A stretch of 64,000 bases of DNA from Botryococcus braunii (Eukaryota > Chlorophyta > Trebouxiophyceae). The notes beneath the pieces are model-generated. The model had not been told where the DNA came from and made no database searches. It saw only the letters and a program-made list of their open reading frames with translations. Below are positions 35,201 through 44,478 of this stretch, piece after piece. How positions within the stretch are numbered: the stretch's first letter is position 1; each line of letters opens with the position of its first letter. Both the position numbers and the translations under genes were made by a program. The stretch spans positions 215,001 through 279,000 of the forward strand of contig KV908377.1 in assembly GCA_002005505.1 (NCBI GenBank), written 5' to 3'.

Positions 35201-37155
35201 GCGACGCAATATCGGTTGCTGCTTTTACTGGCAGGCATGACAGTGATGGGAACTCTCCCCATAATTTGTGGTTCTATTCGAAAAGACATCTCTTGCTTGG
35301 CGAAGCTTATCTCGGCGTGAGCCTGAGTAAGCCAATCTGTTCCAAGAAGTACATCATAAGAAGTCGCTCCACTAACAAATACGTCAATTGGTATTACTAA
35401 GCCCTCAACTCCTACAGGGAGCTTGCGAATAATGCCCCAAGGAGTGGACATTTTCCCATCTGCACACGAGTATCTAAGACGTGAAGGCTCAATCTGATCA
35501 ATTAAATTTAACTGTCGTGCGGCTGATTGTGAAATCATTGTGTTTGTGGCACCAGTATCGATGATGCCATCCTCAAATACTAAGTCATTAATGATTATAG
35601 GTACGGTGGCAACAGTGGTGTTCACCGGATTCCTTTGCAGGTTTGATTGTGGCATTTGCGTTGAAGGTGACTCCTCGTTGTCAGTCCTGCTAGTTGAGGT
35701 GGTCCCTCCAGAAACGTAGATAACTTCCGCATTGGTAGCTCTCGCTGGCGGCGGGTCTCGCTGTCTGTTACGCAGAAATTCCTCACGGGACTCCTTTAGC
35801 TCCATGATTGACTTGTTGAACTCCTCCTCGCTGATGTGGTTCAGGTAGGTTTGTACGGTGAGCTTCATGGGAAGCCCTTTAATCTGCTGAATGGGTTCTG
35901 CCGTAGCTGGTGCGCTGGCCACTGGTCTCCTGTAGGCGGCGGGACGTGCGGCATTAGGTAGGGGAGGCAATCCTCCAAGGTCCACGTGTGGACGCGCTGC
36001 TGGCTCCCTTGCAGGTGCAGGAGGGGGTGCTGCTGGTGTTGTAGGTTCTACTGGTTGTCTCTGAGCTGGTGCAGGCCGAGGGGCGGCAGGCCTTGGTATG
36101 TTTCTTGGGTCAACTGTGGTGTCCTCCAGATTGTTGGGGCGGCGCCGAAGCAGCGGTTGGTTTGCTTCAGGTGGACTTTCTGCTGGCCTCTTAGTGGCAT
36201 ATATAGGATACACGGGAAAAGGATCCGTGAATCCATCATGCATTATTGTGGCGTGCTCCGGGGGCGGTTGCTCCGGTTGCTGTTCATGCTCCACAAACTT
36301 GGTGAAGTTGGCTGTGGGCTGTCGCTGTAGTTCTGCGATTTGAATTCGTAGTCTCTCCATCTCCCTTGTGAGGGTGTCAATGTCATTAATTGGGGGTGGC
36401 GCAGGTGCCTCCCTTGGTGGGTTGTTTGGTGCAATCTGCCTAGGCGGTGCTGCTGGCTGCTGGTTGCGTCGCTCCGGGAAGTCTCGCTGACGCTGCCAAT
36501 TTCTGTTGTCTCTATTGTTCTCTCTCTGATTTTGCTGCGGCGGCGGGCGTGCTGCACGCTGATCCATATTGTCATCGGCGCGGCGATTCCATTGATCCAT
36601 CCTCTCGCGCGCCGGCACTTGTATGTTCTGGCTTGAATACATGCCCCCTAAAGGCGCGTGTCCAAATGTTTGTTCATAATCAGCTGCCAATTTTATAATG
36701 TCGGCTAACGCTCCTTTGCCGGGGTAGGTCATCTGAACCCTCTCACGTAGATGTGGTACTAGACCTTTAACAAATAGTTGTGTTACCATTCTGGGAGGCA
36801 GAGAGTTCTGCAAATAACCCACTATTTTCCTGAATCTGTCAGCATAACTCCTAACAGTCTCATTAGATTGTTGTGCACATGTGTCTAATTTCAACATAAG
36901 GGTGTCCTCATCGAGGCCAAATCTTTCGAGAAAAGCCTCCTTGCATTCATCCCAGTCACTAAAGTCATCTTGATTTGCACGAAACCAGGTATATGCTTCT
37001 TCACGCATTGCGTGTTTGACAAATCGTAAAACTCGATCGCCCACTATATGGTTGATCTCAATAAACAACTCAAAGGACTCAAGCCACTGAAAAGGGTCTT
37101 CTGTGGGCTTTCCATAGAAAAATTCTAAACGAACAGGAGTTTGTACGTCTGCCAT
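32296..37155 (-). CDS. Ty3-like gag-pol with Dam-like and PHD domains
   Basis: An intact 1,619-codon frame. Gag about 1-170 (FQWLESFELFIEINHI, ECKEAFLERFGL), Pro/Arg-rich linker, aspartic protease GIIDTGATNTMIS (D about 533), an acidic linker, then about 750-870 a Dam-like adenine methyltransferase domain (WGPFDLDACCD near 773 and YCNPPFS near 811, the NPPF motif). Ty3-type RT follows (VRFCIDYRPLNAV, VIYLDDCLVYS, YLDD near 1134), RNase H (LYTDWQPGAAAAILGQ, IVTDHKALKWLL, GNVDCLSRL) and near 1532-1578 a PHD finger (CQVC, LLCD, HIDC, WLCPLC). No integrase HHCC or D,D35E was found after RNase H. The first ATG (37155) is used. Confidence 0.88.
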   Translation of the reverse strand: MADVQTPVRLEFFYGKPTEDPFQWLESFELFIEINHIVGDRVLRFVKHAMREEAYTWFRANQDDFSDWDECKEAFLERFGLDEDTLMLKLDTCAQQSNETVRSYADRFRKIVGYLQNSLPPRMVTQLFVKGLVPHLRERVQMTYPGKGALADIIKLAADYEQTFGHAPLGGMYSSQNIQVPARERMDQWNRRADDNMDQRAARPPPQQNQRENNRDNRNWQRQRDFPERRNQQPAAPPRQIAPNNPPREAPAPPPINDIDTLTREMERLRIQIAELQRQPTANFTKFVEHEQQPEQPPPEHATIMHDGFTDPFPVYPIYATKRPAESPPEANQPLLRRRPNNLEDTTVDPRNIPRPAAPRPAPAQRQPVEPTTPAAPPPAPAREPAARPHVDLGGLPPLPNAARPAAYRRPVASAPATAEPIQQIKGLPMKLTVQTYLNHISEEEFNKSIMELKESREEFLRNRQRDPPPARATNAEVIYVSGGTTSTSRTDNEESPSTQMPQSNLQRNPVNTTVATVPIIINDLVFEDGIIDTGATNTMISQSAARQLNLIDQIEPSRLRYSCADGKMSTPWGIIRKLPVGVEGLVIPIDVFVSGATSYDVLLGTDWLTQAHAEISFAKQEMSFRIEPQIMGRVPITVMPASKSSNRYCVARVPGIDFDGPAGHPADPGVPGVPGLPDEIINIENDLSEESQEETDLYSGSEGEIPSTEPSEEEEEYSEEHEAFSSGSENEIYIATVSNEGRELELAAHPYMTEDWMLETNVFREIETQWGPFDLDACCDLQGHNSQLPLYWSAEDDCLQQSWTHLSIYCNPPFSIIDRVVNHCLACFTSSPFTTSAVLVLPWWPSAPWFPTVMEQFEIIKQYPPGVQLFTAPGEDPAGLRRRYGPTRWPVIIVRVPTSLRKEDPGMQKLREITNTEKMKQDPDPMLKITTGMRKLGPKREEEIERLLQEYRDVFSPGIVQERTTLMHHRIDTGDAVPIKTRPYRLSRSEDQVIEEEVHKMLEAGVIVPSSSPWSSSPVLVGKPDGSVRFCIDYRPLNAVTRRDNYPMPRIDETLDSLGQGVEYLSKIDCKSAFWLIPVAPEDRAKTAFTTKEGLFEFVSMPFGLRNAPATLQRFVNTLLQDLIGKCCVIYLDDCLVYSRTFKDHLTHLKLVLERFRAVGFRANPAKCELCCSEVLYLGYIITPQGIKPNPSKVEAVLNAAPPTNVTEVRSFLGLANYYRRFLHNMAAISAPLTRLTRKGIVFNWTTDCQAAFEAIKAMLVDAPLLRYPDFSKKFTLYTDWQPGAAAAILGQEFEDGDHVIAYASKTLQGAELSYSPTDGELLAIVWAVKLFRPYLYGVQFTIVTDHKALKWLLTSGNLSGKLARYAIGLQEYDFDIQHRSGTLHGNVDCLSRLRLMPPPGEDYSEEPPPPPLEEENNEENHMHCYTMTFDKENMPPAGDTMDLDQPYPPPAHDTTQRGEIVTSPTLRRMTTPEDDAPPSRDCLPEMRIESTQIYDLQPPTETISGRSAAMASQEPKTTPRMRTDSPPLMEDVPCQVCTGRDDEETMLLCDLGNHGYHIDCLEPALARVPRGPWLCPLCDQIADAVPSRDLVDDEEVLEYLAADKRHRPGTSRKDASE

Positions 37156-38077
37156 TCTAGTTGTTTAATCAAACAAGGCCTTACGCTCTAGATGGCCTAA
37201 CACACTATTAGAGATTACGCTCGTGTGTTCACGACACAAATTAATGTCAGATATGGCTGGTACTGCTACTTACTGTATTGCTGATTCTGCTGTTTTAGCT
37301 GGCTGCAGGGGTGCCTGTTCAACAAACGGAGTGTAATCAACCCCTCCTAAAGGGGCATCCCGTGAACCCAATTGCAATCGTGCAATGCTAGTCTATTGTA
37401 AATTTGGTAATACAAGGTTTCTTTCTGCTTGTTACATTCACTGCAGTTATAAAATTAACGAATCGTATTACTAAGGTTGCAGTATCTTCAACCTAAACAA
37501 GGTCCCACTACCAACCTTGGACTTCCAGAAGATAAAGGCAATCCTTACAAAGGTACTGTGAATGATCTTTAAATACTACAACAACTGCTACTACAATTTC
37601 TTAGATCGATCAAATATATATTCTTCCTGATGCGTATCCAACTACCGCGATCTTTGGGGCTGCAAAGATTTCGATAAACAAACAATCAAGCAATCGCGGC
37701 TATGAAATTAAGGTCTTTACTGTTGATAAAATTCACACAAACAGAAATCAAGTGCTGCAATCAATCAAATTGTCTCAACTAACCGTGCAGTACAGACGAT
37801 GATGTGCTATAAACTGAACTTTCCAAAAGTATGGTTTCGCTTCAAACGGTTGATGCTGATGCTTCTGCTGTCAACTCCTGCGACAAACGGAATGTAATCA
37901 AGCCCCTCCTAAAGGGGTATACCCAGCCCTATATGCAGACAAAGCTCAACTGATTCAAGTTACGGTACAACTTTGTACAAGAAACACGGCAAACTTCTGC
38001 GCAGAAGGACCAGATTCGGAGAGCCTAGGGTTAACAAAGTTAACGCGCTAAAACTCCCTGGACGGTGCAGCCATACC
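37156..38077 (-). other. Leader of the Ty3-like element
   Basis: No gene is seen. The motif ACAAACGGARTGTAATCAA followed by hairpin CCCCTCCTAAAGGGG occurs twice (about 37320-37355 and 37880-37918), bracketing most of the leader. Confidence 0.6.
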
Positions 38078-39415
38078 GGGTTCCGTGCCCAACGGTACCC
38101 CCACAAAATTTTTCGGTTAGTTAGCGAGATTCAGTCGGGCTGCGGGGTTATAAATGTAGGTTCGAATCGATTGGTCGGATCGCCACCCGGGTTTGTGAGG
38201 CCCCGGGACCTAGCACTTGGGAGGGACTTACTGGACTGCTCCCGGTCTTGCGACCGGTCTTTCGGACGATAACCGGAGGCTGGCTCCGATTGCTTAGGCT
38301 AGCCGGCTCTGACTGGTGGGGCTGGACTCGTGCTGGGTCTGTGGTTTAAGAGTTATTAGATTACTATCGGTTTTCTGAAAAGGTTTCTTTCTCCAGGATG
38401 TGTGTTTTCTTCCTATTGGTTTTCTTGAAGTTCATCCGGGTCTTCCGGATCAGGGTTTAGGCGGCTTACGGCTACGTCGCGGCTATCGCTCAGATGTTTC
38501 TCTGCTGTTGTGAGGACCTAGAATATGACTATTTCGAAGTCTCTGTGGGGTCGGATGGTGATGTGCGTTTGATCTCGTGGTGAGGTTTGTGAGGCCGTGT
38601 ATGGTGTAAGTTTGTCGTCTTACTAACAAGGGTATTGTTCTACTCACGTTTATCTTTCAACTTGACAAGTTAATTATGACAATATTATTTCACATTCAGT
38701 AGGAATTTGGGTGTTACCAGCAAATTAACGGTTATCACCGGGACGATCAATGGCCTAACTCGGCAAGTCAGTGGTGTCACAAAAAGTACTATATTACTGC
38801 AAGTGATGTGTTTCAGAAACAATCCAAATAACAGGTCAAACAATCAACATCCCTATTTCGCCGGGGGCCGCGGACAGACACGGAGTTGGGGCGCTATGCT
38901 TTACACGCAACTTTCCGAATTATACTGTTACTTGTGGGCCGGGGGCTGAGCCCCTAATATACACTCCCCTCTAGTAATACGTACAGCATCCCAAGCCGTA
39001 TTAACACATGCCCTCACATGATCAAGGGCGGCTAAAACACTGCCAACACATCGATCAGCGGACGGCTAAAAGTCAAAGTTCCTCGTGCCGAACTGCATGG
39101 CACCTACCGAGTACCAAAGTCTCCGCGAACATTCAATTCCAACCGTTGCTTCGAATGAAATCACCGGAATACACAATTTTGCCCTCAGGACCTAAATCAG
39201 GGACAAATACCCCAGTCCAGGTACAAAAGGGTAAAGACAAGCGCCATTTTTCCACGACTTTATGAAACGTCAAATAAGAGCCATAATAAAAGCTGTACAA
39301 GTCCGATTGAGGGTCGTTTACTAATCACCTTTGTGGCTACGCCAAATACACACATTGTCAGTTTAAATCAATCGGATGGCCACCAATGTACACGGTCACA
39401 CTCCAGTTCACGACA
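38078..39415 (-). repeat. Terminal repeat A1 of the Ty3-like element
   Basis: About 1,338 bp; ends directly at Copia-1 sequence ACTGGTTACG (39416) without a B segment. Confidence 0.88.
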
Positions 39416-39826
39416 ACTGGTTACGTAATTCGTGTGTTTGGAGGAGCAGTAGTTTGGGGAAGCAAAAAGCAGTCTGCAGTGGCCACATCCACTGTAGAGG
39501 CTGAGTTTATGGCGGCTAGTGCAGCTGTCAAAGAGGCAAATTGGATGAAGGGATTCCTGGAAGAAATTGGGATTTCTCCGTGGATTGTGAAGATCCACTG
39601 TGATAATCAGGGATGCATCAATCATCTCAGAAATCCAGTGTTCTCTAAACATACCAAGCACATCGCAATCAGCTTCCATTTTGCACGGGAGGCTATTGCA
39701 TTGGGTCAGGTGGATGTGAAATACGTTCCTTCTGCAAGGAATGTAGCAGATATATTCACGAAGCCTTTGACAAGGCAGGTGTTTCAGGGACATCGTGAGG
39801 CTCTGGGGTTGGCCAAGTTTTTGTGA
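39416..39826 (+). CDS. Copia-1 RNase H end
   Basis: Continues the gag-pol frame after the nested element: TGYVIRVFGGAVVWGSKKQ, STVEAEFMAAS, IHCDNQGCINHL, SARNVADIFTKPLTRQV, stop at 39824-39826. A polypurine tract ending AAGGGGAAG (39836-39844) precedes the 3' LTR. Confidence 0.9.
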   Translation, partial: TGYVIRVFGGAVVWGSKKQSAVATSTVEAEFMAASAAVKEANWMKGFLEEIGISPWIVKIHCDNQGCINHLRNPVFSKHTKHIAISFHFAREAIALGQVDVKYVPSARNVADIFTKPLTRQVFQGHREALGLAKFL

Positions 39827-39844
39827 GGAAAAGGCAAGGGGAAG

Positions 39845-40572
39845 TGTTATAATAGTGACAGAACATTTTGGTGCCTTTCCCTCAGAAGAGTAATAGTGGC
39901 CAGATCATCGTCAATTACCAGAGAGAACAGTTAGTAGAATGAGTAATCAGTGGCAGAACCCAGGAGTTCTGCCAGAACCAATCTAGACCAATTGCACGTT
40001 AATAAGAAAGGATGAGGTAATCGGACACGGTTTGCTCGAAAGGCTATATGCTCCTGGCTCGAAGGATAGAGGCACTTGATTGGGACATCAAAAGCACTTC
40101 GGGTGTTTGCTACTTTACTGTTGCCAGTCAAGTCTCTTCACTCACAGACGACACTGCTTGTTTCTCTACGCACAACAAGAGTGTCGCCGGACTTAACACC
40201 CTCGTGCCGGGTCATACAGGTAAACTGCGGTCAAGACATCATATGAACATGAACAATGGTTTAGGAAGGGTCTAGATAAGGTACAATAGAAAGGTGTAAT
40301 TGCTTAGCTCATCGGACATTGGTAATGCAGACTATCAGTAACGTTGTTGATAGAGTAGTTTGAATTGCCGAGTGACGAGAGAGAGCAATAAACATTGTAA
40401 GACTTGATTGGGACATCAAAAGCACTTCGGGTGTTTGCTACTTTACTGTTGCCAGTCAAGTCTCTTCACTCACAGACGACACTGCTTGTTTCTCTACGCA
40501 CAACAAGAGTGTCGCCGGACTTAACACCCTCGTGCCGGGTCATACAGGGAACGCCAAGCACAAAAGTTCACA
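39845..40572 (+). repeat. Copia-1 3' LTR
   Basis: 728 bp, same length and by eye the same sequence as the 5' LTR, including both 146-bp repeat copies (40074-40219, 40402-40547). Confidence 0.93.
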
Positions 40573-40866
40573 GAAGCCAACTGGCTTAGGGGCTTCTTGG
40601 AAGAGATTGGAGCTGCACCTTGGAGAGTCAAAATTTTCTGTGACAACCAAGGATGCATTTCCAATTTACGGAACCCCCTTTAATCCAAATTCACAAAGCA
40701 TGTTGCAGTAAGCTTCCACTATGCTAGGGAAGCTATGGCACTTGGGCAGGTAGATATCATCTATGTAGAATCTGCTCGAAATGTGGCTGACATTATGACC
40801 AAGCCACTTGCTAAGCCCGTGTTTGTTGGTCATCGTGATTCACTAGGTTTGAGAAGATACACATAA
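40573..40866 (+). pseudogene. Copia-2b RNase H end
   Basis: After Copia-1 the frame resumes EANWLRGFLEEIGAAPW, IFCDNQGCISNL, SARNVADIMTKPLAKPVFVG and ends RRYT. An internal TAA lies near 40681. Confidence 0.88.
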
Positions 40867-40886
40867 AGCATGCAGGCAAGGGGAAG

Positions 40887-41585
40887 TGTTGAGTTGTGAA
40901 CATACATTATAGAATGCCTTGTGCTTTAGATGATCTTCAAATGTACATTATTAGGATACGGGTCCACTATCCACATAAGGTACCTCAAGACACGTTCGGA
41001 GGAGGTCTATTTCGAACATAAGGTACAATCTGATTTAGATTACGCGTTAGTGTGAAAGGACTATTAAAGCTGCGATCACCGCATAGTCGAGCAACTGGTT
41101 TGGAAAGATACTGGGCACATAAGGATGCCAGTCTTGTTCATGCAGTTGCATGTGTCTAAAGAGCAGACAGTCGTCAAGGACTGTAGCTGGAGAGGCACGA
41201 ACTTACGACCTGTCTGCTTGCTTACAGGTGCGGTGACACAGGGTGTGTATTGGTAATGTGTTCATGTTTGATTGCTTGTTTGTAAGTGAACCATCTTAGT
41301 GGACAATCAAGTCTCCCAAACAGCTAAGGGACGGAGTCTTGATTGAGTATAGGAAGGTACTTGCTTTCAGCCGTCAGGAGCTTATCCGTGTGTAGATGCT
41401 CATTGACAGATCAACATGTAACGGAACTGGTTTGGAAAGATACTGGGCACATAAGGATGCCAGTCTTGTTCATGCAGTTGCATGTGTCTAAAGAGCAGAC
41501 AGTCGTCAAGGACTGTAGCTGGAGAGGCACGAACTTACGACCTGTCTGCTTGCTACAGGATACGCCACTGCCCATAACCTTTACA
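40887..41585 (+). repeat. Copia-2b 3' LTR, long form
   Basis: 699 bp after polypurine tract GGCAAGGGGAAG (40875-40886). It has two near-identical repeat copies (about 41094-41227 and 41426-41558) and ATAAGGTAC boxes near 40975 and 41018. Confidence 0.9.
41228..41558 (+). other. Candidate intron inside the Copia-2b LTR
   Basis: 331 bp: CTTACAG/GTGCGG at the start, TGCTTGCTACAG at the end with a pyrimidine-rich acceptor. Missing exactly from the 5' LTR, whose join reads CTTACAG/GATACG. Confidence 0.55.
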
Positions 41586-41590
41586 GTTTG

Positions 41591-42227
41591 TGATATTGGA
41601 AGGACATTGGCTGAGCAATTATACGAGCGTTTCCCGCATACGGATTTGTTGGATGCACTTAGTGTCTTGCAAGCGTCCTATTGGGAGAAGCCACAACTTG
41701 TGGATCTTGAGGATTCTGTTGAGGTCCTAGTTGGGTTTTATGGTACAGAGAAGTTGCAGATAGTGGGCTCTTCTAACAACATCACCGTTTCCCCTATCAT
41801 AAATGGGGATTTGCTTCGCACACAGACCAAGCGGTTCAAGGAGATCATGCGTGAGAGAGTGCCATCAATCCGTGCAGCAATCACAAAACGCAGAGCTGAG
41901 GATCAGGCTAGAAAGGATGAGGCTAGAAAGGCTCGCTCCCATGTTGAAGACGAAAGATCCTTAGATGATGCAGTTGAGGAAGAGGTTGAGGTGGAGGAAG
42001 AGGTTGAGGTCAAGAGTTTGACGCAATACGTCTGGGCCTACCTTTCTAAGGCAGGAGAAGGGCGTGATATTTCAGAATTTGTCAAACTAGCTGGGATCAT
42101 GTTGATCATTCCAGTTAGTTCTGTGCAAGACGAGCGCCTGTTCTCTTGTATGAATTTCTTGAAGAACGATCGCCGGAATCATTTGGGTGAAAATCACTTG
42201 AACGACTGTGTGAGGCTATTCATATGA
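41591..42227 (+). pseudogene. hAT transposase C-terminus with dimerisation domain
   Basis: Continues from 17840 in frame. It reads LLDALSVLQASYWEKP, an acidic/basic linker (RRAEDQARKDEARKARS, EEEVEVEEEVEV) and then the hAT C-terminal dimerisation signature: ISEFVKLAGIMLIIPVSS, ERLFSCMNFLKNDRRN, LGENHLNDCVRLF, ending TGA 42225-42227. In this family the motif sits at the extreme C-terminus and mediates multimerisation. Split by Copia-2b, hence dead. Confidence 0.8.
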
Positions 42228-43869
42228 TGCATGTTAGCGTATGACATGAAAACTATTCATATCATGCATGTCAGCGTATGAGATGAAAACTTTTCCTTAT
42301 GAAAAAGCTCTTGACTACTTCTTGAATGCGAAAGAACGCAGAGGTGTCACAGCTGGGCATTCGGCAATGAAAAGGTCTCATAATGCCGCCTTTGTTGATG
42401 AGAGTGTGATGGATGCCATATTTTGATAGGATGAATGAAAGAACCAACGGTTTAGTTCAGGCCTTCCATAGTTCTAGTCTGCACCTAACTTGGATATCCG
42501 CATTGAATGTAGTAAGTTTGTCACACCGGTGCTAGTATTGAATATCCGATTGGTTCCAGCATGGCTTTGTAATGTTAATGAATGGCAAAAAGTATGCTGC
42601 AAAGGAGAGATCCCTCGTGTTGCTATTTACTGATGAGCTTGAATTCTTTGTTGTGTGTTGTTGGAAACGCGTATGTACATGCTCAAGTTGCATTAAAAAC
42701 AGCAAGAAGGGCTGCGAGTGAATCGTGCATGTGCAAATAATGCAGTGGAGAGGTTGGGTGTTGGAATTGATAGTCTTTCAAGACATCAAAACAGAAGTCT
42801 TATTCAATGACTCTAAACGAGACAAGGGTATGCGGTAAAGCTGGTACAGGAGCGGCGACTTTTGTGATCAGACTCTAGAGATAGGGTCTGCTAGAGCAGA
42901 GGCGAGTTTCGTGATCAAACTCCAGCAGAGGTAGGGGTCTGCTACATAAGAGGCGAGTATCGTGATCAAACTCGAGCAGAGGTAGGGGTCTGCTAAAAAA
43001 GAGGCGAGTTTCGTGATCAAACTCCAGCAGAGCACCCATGACAATAAATCTTGTCAGGCGCAAATCTGGGCTGCAGAAATCCGCATTTCAGGACACTTAA
43101 TCAGGGGTTTTGAGGGCCATGGGCAGTACACGTGTGAGGCGTACTGCAAGTTGCCGTAGTACAAAGAAAATCTAGTGGGCCCTGCGCGACAAAGATGGTA
43201 CAGTACCGCCCTGAAGTTGCAGGTGGGACTTGCCGTTTGAAGCCCGGGGAGGTAAGGGCTCTGTTTGCAAGAGCTTTAGAGGGCGTTCCCAGGGCTTTCT
43301 TTTTGCAAGAGGCATACCAGTTGGTGGCCGTGGTGGCAAGGAGAAAGGGTGCGAAGTTTGTAGAGCATCGGGGAAGGGACGGAATTTTGCATGCCCAAGG
43401 TCCGAAAGGAAGCCATGAGCCCGACACCTTGGTAACATTTTGCTGCAACATTTTCAAGCAATCCGTGATTGGTTTGGGGTATTTCTGAATGTTTTGGCTG
43501 GGCTGAAAGCCTGGCCCGTGTGAATGCGGACGGGCAGAGGGGAGGGGACGCACCCTCAAGGGGTGATGTTGGGCCCTACGCCGAGTTGCGGGGCCCAAAA
43601 TTGAGAAATATGGTGAACTTCCACTTGTTGGTGCAACTGGTGTGTGTGAAACCAAGCGTTGGTCATGTGTAGGGGCTGTATCTCGTCGGCCTAGCTTCCA
43701 CCCACGTTTTGCCTTGCTCATGTAGGACCTTGATATTGAAGCTTGTGGGCTGTAAGCGCAAACTGGGGTTTTGCAGGCCAGACTTGCCTGAGTAACGCTG
43801 TGACAAGACTTCTTGTCATGGGTGAGAGGTACAAAAGCGGCGAGTTCTGTGGTAAGTTGGCGAAACTCT
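42228..43869. other. 3' non-transposase part of the hAT element
   Basis: Contains an imperfect duplication of TCATATGATGCATG-type sequence (42218-42285) and the 51-bp tandem repeat at 42850-43037. Two overlapping open frames on opposite strands (43101-43892 minus, 43195-43488 plus) have no recognisable domain and neither can be supported. Confidence 0.5.
42850..43037. repeat. 51-bp tandem repeat, about 3.7 units
   Basis: GGCGAGT blocks start at 42901, 42952 and 43003 (period 51), with a shorter degenerate unit at 42854. On the minus strand it codes a 17-residue repeat (LLEFDHETRL, SRPLP). Confidence 0.85.
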
Positions 43870-44050
43870 TGATTTGATGCTAATTCTGCCACCGTGGCGG
43901 GGGGAAATTAAATTATTCCTGCCGTGTCTGCCACCCTGTGGCAGACGAAAAATAAATTACTGAGCCAAATTATGCCAAGTGGCATAACTCCAAGATTCCT
44001 TAAAAATTTCACTGTCGACGACGAGTGGACGAGTCGTGGACGACGAGTCG

Positions 44051-44283
44051 TCGACGACCCTTTCGACTATTTCAAATGCTACGTAGCTGTACGCCGTGCA
44101 GGTATGCAATCCGGTGCACAGTCCCCGGAACATAATTATCCTGAATGTAGACCCCAACCATTTCGTATTTGTTACTACACGACCTCCATGCAAAAAGGGC
44201 TTATTTTCCTTGGTTGCCTGGAGCATTCACCCCGTCTTTGCCGAAAGTGTCCGGCTTTCTCGCAAACCGGAAGTATTGACTAG
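44051..44283 (+). other. Conserved segment upstream of gene B
   Basis: Starts CCCTTTCGACTATTTCAAATGC, as at 61691. The plus frame has an internal TAG (44085 region) before NPVHSPRNIIILNVDPNHF, then VFVTTRPPCKKG. It lies just outside the hAT right end. Confidence 0.4.
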
Positions 44284-44478
44284 CCAGATTTAGTACAGTA
44301 AATTGGTGGAGCCTGTCCCACCACAATTCATGTGTGCATTATTCATGTTGCAACTAGACTTTGAGCTTCTACAAGTATTATAATGAGCCCTGCCTCACAG
44401 GTTCGACACTTACAATCAATGAACTTGCTTTCTGCGTCAACTAGTTCTTGGGTGACTCTTTGATGATTTGAATCGCAG

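Larger units (their letters stand above)
29743..39415 (-). mobile_element. Ty3-like element with Dam and PHD domains, no integrase seen
   Basis: Inserted in Copia-1 RNase H. In its own direction: terminal repeat A1 (39415-38078), leader, gag-pol (37155-32296), about 1.2 kb without recognised domain, B1 (31118-31106), A2 (31103-29759), B2 (29755-29743). A1 and A2 are nearly identical, so insertion is recent, with one diverged patch (29980-30110 versus 38290-38395). Flanks share only ACTG. B1 and B2 share 13 bp that A1 lacks. Confidence 0.8.
23572..40572 (+). mobile_element. Copia-1 retrotransposon, young, split by Ty3-like element
   Basis: Equal 728-bp LTRs (23572-24299, 39845-40572) appear identical, and target duplication GAAGC flanks it (23567-23571, 40573-40577). 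It has a primer site, ORF0, one long gag-pol frame without stops, RNase H end after the nested element, and a polypurine tract. Before the Ty3-like insertion it was probably intact. Confidence 0.93.
17841..41585 (+). mobile_element. Copia-2b retrotransposon, split by Copia-1
   Basis: Bounded by target duplication GTTTG (17836-17840, 41586-41590). Order: 5' LTR, primer site, gag, protease-integrase-RT, then Copia-1 inserted in RNase H (23572-40572, duplication GAAGC), the RNase H end, polypurine tract and 3' LTR. Coding defects: frameshift near 19555, TGA inside the zinc knuckle near 19622, TAG at 21546 and 21981, 1-bp loss near 23399, TAA near 40681. Confidence 0.9.
16189..44014 (+). mobile_element. 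hAT element expanded by nested retrotransposons
   Basis: Terminal inverted repeats AGTGAAATTTTTA (16189-16201) and its complement (44001-44014, outermost CAGTG) lie in the same TCGACGAC-rich DNA. Subterminal GTGGCAGAAT/CTGCCAC motifs repeat at both ends (16203-16430, 43880-43960). Removing the nested LTR elements leaves about 3.2 kb with a transposase C-terminal half. No 8-bp duplication was found, perhaps because the target is a satellite that has shifted. Confidence 0.68.

Noticed and set aside
42850..43037. CRISPR-like array
   Set aside because: Units are contiguous without unique spacers and the DNA is eukaryotic.
43101..43892. 263-codon minus-strand frame
   Set aside because: No domain or homologue is seen, it overlaps an equally plausible plus frame, and its start lies in hAT subterminal repeats.
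16180..44022. 8-bp target duplication for the large hAT
   Set aside because: GACTCGTC and TCGACGAC at the two ends do not match; the satellite context makes any match unreliable.
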